The notes beneath the pieces are model-generated. The model did not search any database. It had not been told where the DNA came from and worked only from the letters and a program-made list of their open reading frames with translations. Source: Sipunculus nudus (lineage: Eukaryota > Annelida > Sipuncula > Golfingiida > Sipunculidae). Taken from it: a DNA stretch of 64,000 bases. Within the stretch, counting starts at the first letter, position 1, and each line of letters starts with the position of its first letter. The position numbers and the translations under genes are program-made. This document shows positions 52,519 through 61,500 of this stretch, piece after piece. The stretch spans positions 11,586,729-11,650,728 of the forward strand of contig CM049314.1 of NCBI GenBank assembly GCA_026874595.1. The letters run 5' to 3'.

Positions 52519-55500
52519 GCTCTGGTAATTACTGCCTGACCCAGCCTGACCCAGACACTCACAGTGGCAGTAGGTCAGACCTGAAGGTGTTATGTAACTG
52601 CCCAGTACACTGCATTTATACCGATCTGATGCAAACAATGAAGACATGGAACCTGGAAACTTGAATAAAATCTACAGTTTTTGATCAACTGGTTTCAAAT
52701 TTCAGATTTTAACAGATGAAATGTTAATGTGTATATGCTGTGAAAATTATATCCACAGCACTAACATGAAAAATTTGAATATTTATATTTTTTTAAATGC
52801 TATCAGGAAAAAAAGAAAAGTATTCTCAGCTATAAAACTAATACATGTGTTAAAATTAATCCACGGATCAAAACACCCAATATATCATACCAGGAGCAAA
52901 CTGGAGTTGGGAATGTTTAATTTTATGAACTGAAACAAAGGAACACTTGTCTGAGTAATATTTTAAATTTTTGACATATTTATTTATTATTTTAATTTTG
53001 TAATAAATATAAACCAACAAGTTAAAGACCTGGAAAAGACCTGGAAATTTAGATTAATTTAATATAATCAACTGCATCCTTGTCTATCATTATCTTGCTC
53101 CATATAATCCCTAATAGTAAACAACAATTTATTTTAATTATTTATTTTTCATTTTTATAGTTGAAATGAAAAATACCCAATGGTGACTGCATGGTGTTAT
53201 TTGAAATACAATTTTGGCCATCCATGGAAGATCCATAAATGATCAGTAATTGCAAGGTAATCCCCTGTAACTCATTAACTATAAATTCCTTTTCCATTTA
53301 TTTTTTTAAGTTCTTATCATAAACCAAATATTAAAAAAAAAGTTTATTGTTATGTTTATGGCCTAAACAAATACTAGTGGAGGGGGTTGGACAGTTAGAT
53401 CCAGTTGAAGCCACCCAAGAGCTGGCTGGCTGCAGAGTGCCTCGCTTCAAGCATGCATAATTGGCCTGAAAGGTCAAAGTGGGGACATAAAAGAGGGGCT
53501 TCAGTACAGCCAAGGTGTGATATGGTCTCTTAAAAACTTTCATAAAAGCTAGTTTTTGACCAATTCCTTTTATAACTTCAGAATTTAGAAGCTTAAATCC
53601 TTACCAGTGCAAGATATGAAAATTAAATCAACAGTGCTTACAGGGAAAAAACATGCCATGGCCAAAGTTGGGCAAAATTTAAGGTACTGATTTTATATTT
53701 ATGCTAATAACTTATAAAATTTGAAAAATTCAGAACTAATTTTGGGAATACAATTGAATCTTGATTAAATAATATTATATCCCTGGCAAAAAATGTCTAC
53801 CTTCAGCAATTTTCATGTTAAGAGAGTAAATATATTTCTTGATTTTTTACAAAGTGCATTATGTTTGGGCCTAGAACTTAAAACAATTACAAGATACTGA
53901 CATCATTTCTGGCATATGCATAGCGAATGTATAGAAAAATATGTATATTATATATTATCAAAGTCAGATCAGTGGTTTTGATATTAGGCAATCTTAAAGT
54001 GTAACAATGGGGTTTTAATGGAAAAATGAAGTTTTTTCTTAATATCTCGAAGAAATGCAGTCCTAGTGACCAAACTTTTAGTATGGAAGAGGATTTGGGG
54101 GACATCTAACTTTTCGCAAAATTTAAGGAACTTAGAGCTGAAGCTGGGGAGCTGAGCTCTAGTAAACTGCATAACACTAGCTTGGTGTAAACAATATATG
54201 ACATGGTGCTTTAAAACTTGAATAAAATCTACAGTTTTTGATCAACTGGTTTCAAATTTTTTGTTTTAACAGTTGAAATGGTAACAAAAACATGCTTTGA
54301 AAATTAAATCCACAGCAGTTACAGGAAAAGAACGTGCCATGATCAAACTTAGGCAAAATTTAAGGTACCAATTTTATATTTTTGCCAATATTTAAAAAAA
54401 TTTAACAGATTTTGATCTAATTTTTGGTATACAATTCAATTTTGATTATTTAAAGTAGTATAACTGAAAAAAAAATTCCTACCTTTAACACTTTTGGTCT
54501 TAAGTGACAAAATATTTTTCCTCATTTTTTTACAAAGTCCATTATATTTGGGCCCATAACTTTTTTAAATTAAATAATACTGACTTAATTTCTGGCATGT
54601 ACATAGGAACCATATAGAGGAATATTTATGATAAAAATGAAGAAAACCAGATGAGTGGTTTTGATATTAGGCAGTCCTGAAGTGTGAAAATAGATTTCCA
54701 ATAAAAAATTGAGGTTTTTCCTTAATATCTCAAAGGAACGAAGTCATATTGACCCAATTTTTGGCATGGTAGGAGATTTTGGGGGCATCTAACGGTATGC
54801 TGAATTTCAGATTCGTAGGTCGAATGGTGTCGAAACGTGCCAGTTTTACGGACGGACATCCAGACGGACGGACAGACAGACAGACAGACGGACGACGGAC
54901 AATGGACCACGACTATAGCTCAGATGACTGATGGTCAGCTGAGCTAAAAAGGTCAATGCAGGTGGCACCACCAATACCTGAATTTCATATATGACTCACA
55001 TGACCAACACTGGCATTAAATTTGGTGATGATAGCTCCAGCCGTTTCAGAAATTGTCATTTTAGTATGCTTTTTTGGACATTTAGTTGAGTTTAACTTCC
55101 CATAACTCGGCCAAAATTCACCGAACTTGAACCATTAGAACAAACTTGAGAGAGATGGTATAAAAGATTATTTCTGTGAAATATTGAACAATTTGGCTAG
55201 ACTGTTTAGGAGGAGAAGATTTTTAAAGGTTTTTTAGCTTTTTCTCTATAAAATCTAAGAAAATGCAGAGTTTTTCAGATGGCTAATATTTTGTATTAAA
55301 TTTCATGATACTAGCTCCAGTTGTTTTCAAAACAGTATGGGTTAACGACAACGACAGACGATGCCAAACCATCGCATTAGCTCACAGGTTCGCTAAAAAT
55401 TACTACAGATGCATATTGAATGCAAAATTATAATACAGATACATCTCACTGATGGCAAAATCTTGAATAAAGTTGAGTATGGATACCAATTATTTAAAAT

Positions 55501-58500
55501 CCATGTACAGCCATCTTTATATACCCACAGAGAGCTGTGTACCTGTGATTGTAAACATTGCCTGCCATCAGGAATATCTAAAATCATAAATCTACATTTT
55601 TTAAAAGCTTTTAAAAAACATTCTTGTCAATATTAACCATTGAAAACCTTAAATCTAAATGTCTGGAGGCATGATGTAACGGATGCTGATAAACTGGTGC
55701 CAGTCTAGATGTATCTGCTTTACACAGCTAACATATATGGTAAAATGACTCAATACAATCTTTATAATTCAGCCAAAATTCATCCTTGGAATCATAAAAG
55801 ACAATTATTATAAGAATTATTCATGGGATTATTCCTGTAAAATATTAAACAAATTGGCCTCAGTGGCGTCAGTCAAAAAATCGTTTTGCAGGTTTATAAC
55901 TCATATGGGAAAATACAGCAAAATGGTTAAGTTAAGCTTCCCATAACTAACCCAAAAATTACTGAACCAAAACCATTTGAACAAACTTGAATTATCAACA
56001 TCTAAGGATAATTAATGTGTGAGATTTAAGAATTTGGCCCAGTGGTTTTTGAGAAGTTTTTTGTAGCCACTGAGTTAAAATTGGCTGTTATGGCATATGA
56101 CTAAATTCAGCTTCCCATAACTCAGCTAAAAGTCACTGAACTGAGACCGCTTCAACACACTTCAGAAAGCACTACCCTAGGATCAATTCTGTGTGATATT
56201 AAACAATTTGGCCATATGGTTTCAGAGAAGAAGTTTTTTGTTGCAGTCAGTATGATACGGGCACTGATGACCCCCGTAAAACAAAGGCCGATGCAGGTGG
56301 CGCCACCAATACCTCTATTTCAGATATGACTCATGTGACCAACATTGGCATAAAATTTGGTGATGATAGCTCCAGCCATTTCTGAGATTGTAATTTTAGT
56401 ATGCTTTTTTGGACAGACGACTAAGTTCAACTTCCTGTAACTTGGCCAAAAATTACCGAACTTAAACCATTCGAACAAACTTGAGAGAGATTGTTGCAGG
56501 AATCATTTCTGTGAAATATTGGACAATTTGGCTGAACAGTTTCGGAGAAGAAGATTTTTAAAGCTTTTTTTTAGCTTTTTCCCTATAAAATCTAAGGAAA
56601 TGCAATTAGCCCAAAAATAAGCAAAATCTGATAGTTTTTTAGATGACTAATTTTTTGCATAAAATTTCGTGATGCTAACTCTTGCCGTTTTCAAGATAGT
56701 ATAGGTTAAGGTACAAACGCCGGACAATGCCACACCAGCACATAAGCTCACAGCTTCCCTAGAAAAAGGGGGGAGGGTGTCTGGATCCCCTGCTCCCTCC
56801 CCATCCCCCCCTGATCCACTTCTGATCAGTCAGGATCTATTCATTTCATTTTTTTATTTGTCTCAGGCTACCAGGTTTCACACAGACAAATTAAGTATCT
56901 CACCATTTGCAGCCTTTGAGAAAGTTATCTCCAACTACATCAAATTCTGTCCAGCATCCCGTCAACTGAATTGGTGGTCTGCTAAAGTCAGCCTTCCAGC
57001 TGAAAATAAATGAAACAAAAATTGACATACAAACACAGAGGTTTAAATGTGGAATTACACCTTTATCATGTATTTTTTAAGTTTTAAAGAAACTGACAGA
57101 TCTTACATAAGTTTTGACCAAGTTCTTGTGTCATACTGGCTGAAATATAATATTTTGTCTAAGTCATAAGCTACAGATCTGAGGCAAGAATTAAAACTAC
57201 ATTCATTACTTATTGCTTTTACCATGGATGTTTAAAAAAATTCTCATTGGTCATTTTCCAATAAAGTATCTCACTTCATATAATATGCAACTCTTTTGTA
57301 AAAACAATTGTATATTGTTTCTTTCAGAGTATTTTGGTGAAATTGCTTTGGTGTGTAGCTAATTCTAACTTATTTGATCATTTTGAGACTTTTCATAGCA
57401 TACCACTTCCTGGGTCAGCTTACCTTTATTATCTCACACCATGCATGTCATTGGACTGTCTTAAGATATCAGTTCATGTTTATACTCCTTATGAAGGGTT
57501 TATATGCTGCATGCTTTCCATAACTCCTTTCATGTAAACACTGTATGCTACAGCATGATTTACTGGGTTTTACCACCAGAGGAGACACTACCAGGTAGAG
57601 ACATTAGAAAAGGAAACTTAACTCTAATGAGAGCCAAATTTTGCATTGTGGATTCAAATTTGAAAACCTTGGAAGTTACACCTAGCAAACAAATCTAGAG
57701 CAAGCAATGGTTTAATGGTTACAGAGAGATTGCAGCACATAACCACTTTGTAAAGAATATATCATGAGTATAACAGAACCTGTCAATTTGTCATCTTTTA
57801 CTTTAATGAGCCAATTTCCATCCTGCTACTATGTTCACCTGCACTGACAGTGTACTTACCTGTGCTGCTGGTATGTTCAGCTGCACTGACAATGTACTAA
57901 CCTGTGCTGTTGGTATGTTCACTTGCACTGACAATGTACTAACCAAAGGTGCTGTTATGTTCGTCTGGTATGTTCACCTGCACTGACAATGTACTAACCT
58001 GTGCTGCTGGTATGTTCTCCTGCACTGACAGTGTACTTACCTGTGTTGCTGGTATGTTCACCTGCACTGAGTGTACTTACCTGTGTTGCTGGTAAGTTCA
58101 GCTGCACTAACAAAGTACTAATCTGTGCTGCTGGTATGTTCAACTGCACTGACAGTGTACTTACCTGTGCTGCTGGTATGTTCACCTGCACTGACATTGT
58201 ACTTACCAGTGCTGCTGGTATGTTCAACTGCACTGACAGTGTACTTACCTGTGCTGCTGGTATGTTCACCTGCACTGACATTGTACTTACCTGTGCTGCT
58301 GGTATGTTCACCTGCACTGACATTGTACTTACCTGTGCTGTTGGAATGTTCACCTGCACTGACATTGTACTTACCTGTGCTGCTGGTATGTTCACCTGCA
58401 CTGACAGTGTACTTACCTGTGTTGCTGGTATGTTCAGCTGCACTAACAAAGTACTAATCTGTTTTACTGGTATGTTCACCTGCACTGACAGTGTACTTAC

Positions 58501-61500
58501 CTGTGCTGCTGGTATGTTCACCTGCACTGACATTGTACTTACCTGTGCTGCTGATATGTTCACCTGCACTGACATTGTACTTACCTGTGCTGTTGGAATG
58601 TTCACCTGCACTGACATTGTACTTACCTGTGCTGTTGGAATGTTCACCTGCACTGACATTGTACTTACCTGTGCTGCTGGTATGTTCACCTGCACTGACA
58701 GTGTACTTACCTGTGTTGCTGGTATGTTCAGCTGCACTAACAAAGTACTAATCTGTTTTACTGGTATGTTCACCTGCACTGACAGTGTACTTACCTGTGC
58801 TGCTGGTATGTTCACCTGCACTGACATTGTACTTACCTGTGCTGCTGATATGTTCACCTGCACTGACATTGTACTTACCTGTGCTGTTGGAATGTTCACC
58901 TGCACTGACATTGTACTTACCTGTGCTGCTGGTATGTTCACCTGCACTGACAGTGTACTTACCTGTGCTGCTGGTATGTTCACCTGCACTGACATTGTAC
59001 TTACCTGTGCTGTTGGAATGTTCACCTGCACTGACATTGTACTTACCTGTGCTGCTGGTATGTTCACCTGCACTGACATTGTACTTACCTGTGCTGTTGG
59101 AATGTTCACCTGCACTGACATTGTACTTACCTGTGCTGCTGGTATGTTCACCTGCACTGACAGTGTACTTACCTGTGTTGCTGGTATGTTCAGCTGCACT
59201 AACAAAGTACTAATCTGTTTTACTGGTATGTTCACCTGCACTGACAGTGTACTTACCTGTGCTGCTGGTATGTTCACCTGCACTGACATTGTACTTACCT
59301 GTGCTGCTGATATGTTCACCTGCACTGACATTGTACTTACCTGTGCTGTTGGAATGTTCACCTGCACTGACATTGTACTTACCTGTGCTGTTGGAATGTT
59401 CACCTGCACTGACATTGTACTTACCTGTGCTGCTGGTATGTTCACCTGCACTGACAGTGTACTTACCTGTGTTGCTGGTATGTTCAGCTGCACTAACAAA
59501 GTACTAATCTGTTTTACTGGTATGTTCACCTGCACTGACAGTGTACTTACCTGTGCTGCTGGTATGTTCACCTGCACTGACATTGTACTTACCTGTGCTG
59601 CTGATATGTTCACCTGCACTGACATTGTACTTACCTGTGCTGTTGGAATGTTCACCTGCACTGACATTGTACTTACCTGTGCTGCTGGTATGTTCACCTG
59701 CACTGACAGTGTACTTACCTGTGCTGCTGGTATGTTCACCTGCACTGACATTGTACTTACCTGTGCTGTTGGAATGTTCACCTGCACTGACATTGTACTT
59801 ACCTGTGCTGCTGGTATGTTCACCTGCACTGACATTGTACTTACCTGTGTTGCTGGTATGTTCAGCTGCACTGATAATGTACATACCTGTGCTGCTGGTA
59901 TGTTCACCTGCTTGACAGTGAACTTACCTGTGCTGCTGGTATGTTCACATGCACTGATAGTGTACTTACATGTGGTGCTGGTATGTTCATATCCACTGAC
60001 AGTGTACTTACCTGTGCTGCTGATGAGTAGGAGACAAGAAAACCTCAGTCCCTTCATCACTGCTTGACTCCACAACTTTGTCCACCTTCAGTTCTAAGGC
60101 CTTTCCTTCTAAGAATTTTAAGAAGAGTGTATTCAGCTGAAGGAAATCATTAAAACATGTATAATGTCAAATAATGATCACAAAATCAATCCACAAACTG
60201 ACGAATAAGCTGTCTACTGTGGACAAGTATCATGGTAAACATTAATGTTATAACATTCTAGAACAAAAACATAAAACAATGGAGTACCCTCCCCCCCCCC
60301 CCCCAAAAAAAAAAATTTAAACAATAGTTTGGAACGGAAATTAATTCCACTGGACATAAAAAATTAGGTGACAAATATGATTGCATAACTGATGGAAAAT
60401 TATAGCTGAGCTGTGTACAGTTTAACAAATAACTCAGCTTACCGTTAGTGTTAGTGTTCTCCGGTGGTTTCACAGCTTCTGTTGACTGAGTTTGTTTTTC
60501 AGATTGGCTGCCCATGTCCTCTGTGGCCCTGTTTACACTCAGACTAGTATCATTTACACCAGTTTGTCCTGACACTTCACCACTCAGAACCGACGGTGGC
60601 TCACTTCCCTCACTGGTGGAGGAGAACAAGCTTGTATCACTATGCAACAAGGCACTACTTTCTGCTGTCTCTGACTGAACTCCCTGGTTAACACTACTCC
60701 TGTTGTCAACCACTGCATCAGGAGTCCTTCTTGTATTATCACAGCTATCATCAGATTTTGTGTCTACATTAACTTCCATATTACTACCGACATGCAGCTG
60801 GGGATTAGAGGTCACCTGACCTTTGACCTCTTGCTCTGATTTATCAGTTTGTGATAAGTTACCACAAGCTTTCAGTTCACATGCTGTATTACATTCCTCA
60901 CCGTCTTTCTTACTCTGCATAGACTCTACTTCTGGATCTTGTTCACTCCTCTGACCTTCTGTTCCCATGGTAACAGTCACATGATCTGCTGGTGATGTAC
61001 TGTAATTTATTTGCTGTTTTTCTGACACTGTAGTACAACTTCTCACACTTTCACTAGTCCTTATATCAGAATCAACTACTGCTGCCCCCTGGTGGAGAGT
61101 TTCATCACAAGGCTTTTTAAATGGTGTTTGATCAGAATCAGTGGTCGCGTTTCTCCTTTTTACTTGCAGTTTTCCCTGAAAACAAAAAACCTTTGATAAA
61201 ACAATATGCATCAAAGGCATAATAAACTATCTTTACAGATTTCCATCACAGATATTTTTAACTGAGAAGCCGATTACTTAAAAGAGTTACAATCAATATA
61301 AATGTAACACAATATGTCAATCTGGATTTACAGTTTCACTTCATCAATTTAATTTCTGCATTTTATTATAAACTTTACACCTCTCTCACAGACAAAACAA
61401 AGTCCTGTAATACTCAGGGCTATGGGCTTATAAAGTCACACTGATCTGCATAAGGGGTGTGCCGATAAATCAATGATTGGTCGTTTTCTTTCAAACTCAG

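Noticed and set aside
57831-60030. CRISPR-like regular array
   Set aside because: There are no unique spacers; the whole 42-bp unit repeats head to tail, and the host is an intron-bearing eukaryote.
57994-60075. Open frames of about 690 residues on both strands ([14 protein letters not shown] and [14 protein letters not shown] repeats)
   Set aside because: They arise because the 42-bp unit is a multiple of three and lacks stops in those frames. The frames do not match the WRAP53 frame, which meets TAA in each unit, and the array lies within an intron.
60818-60830. TGACCTTTGACCT-like DR1 motif in WRAP53 exon 3
   Set aside because: A single coding occurrence; not part of the repeat family and easily explained by codon usage.
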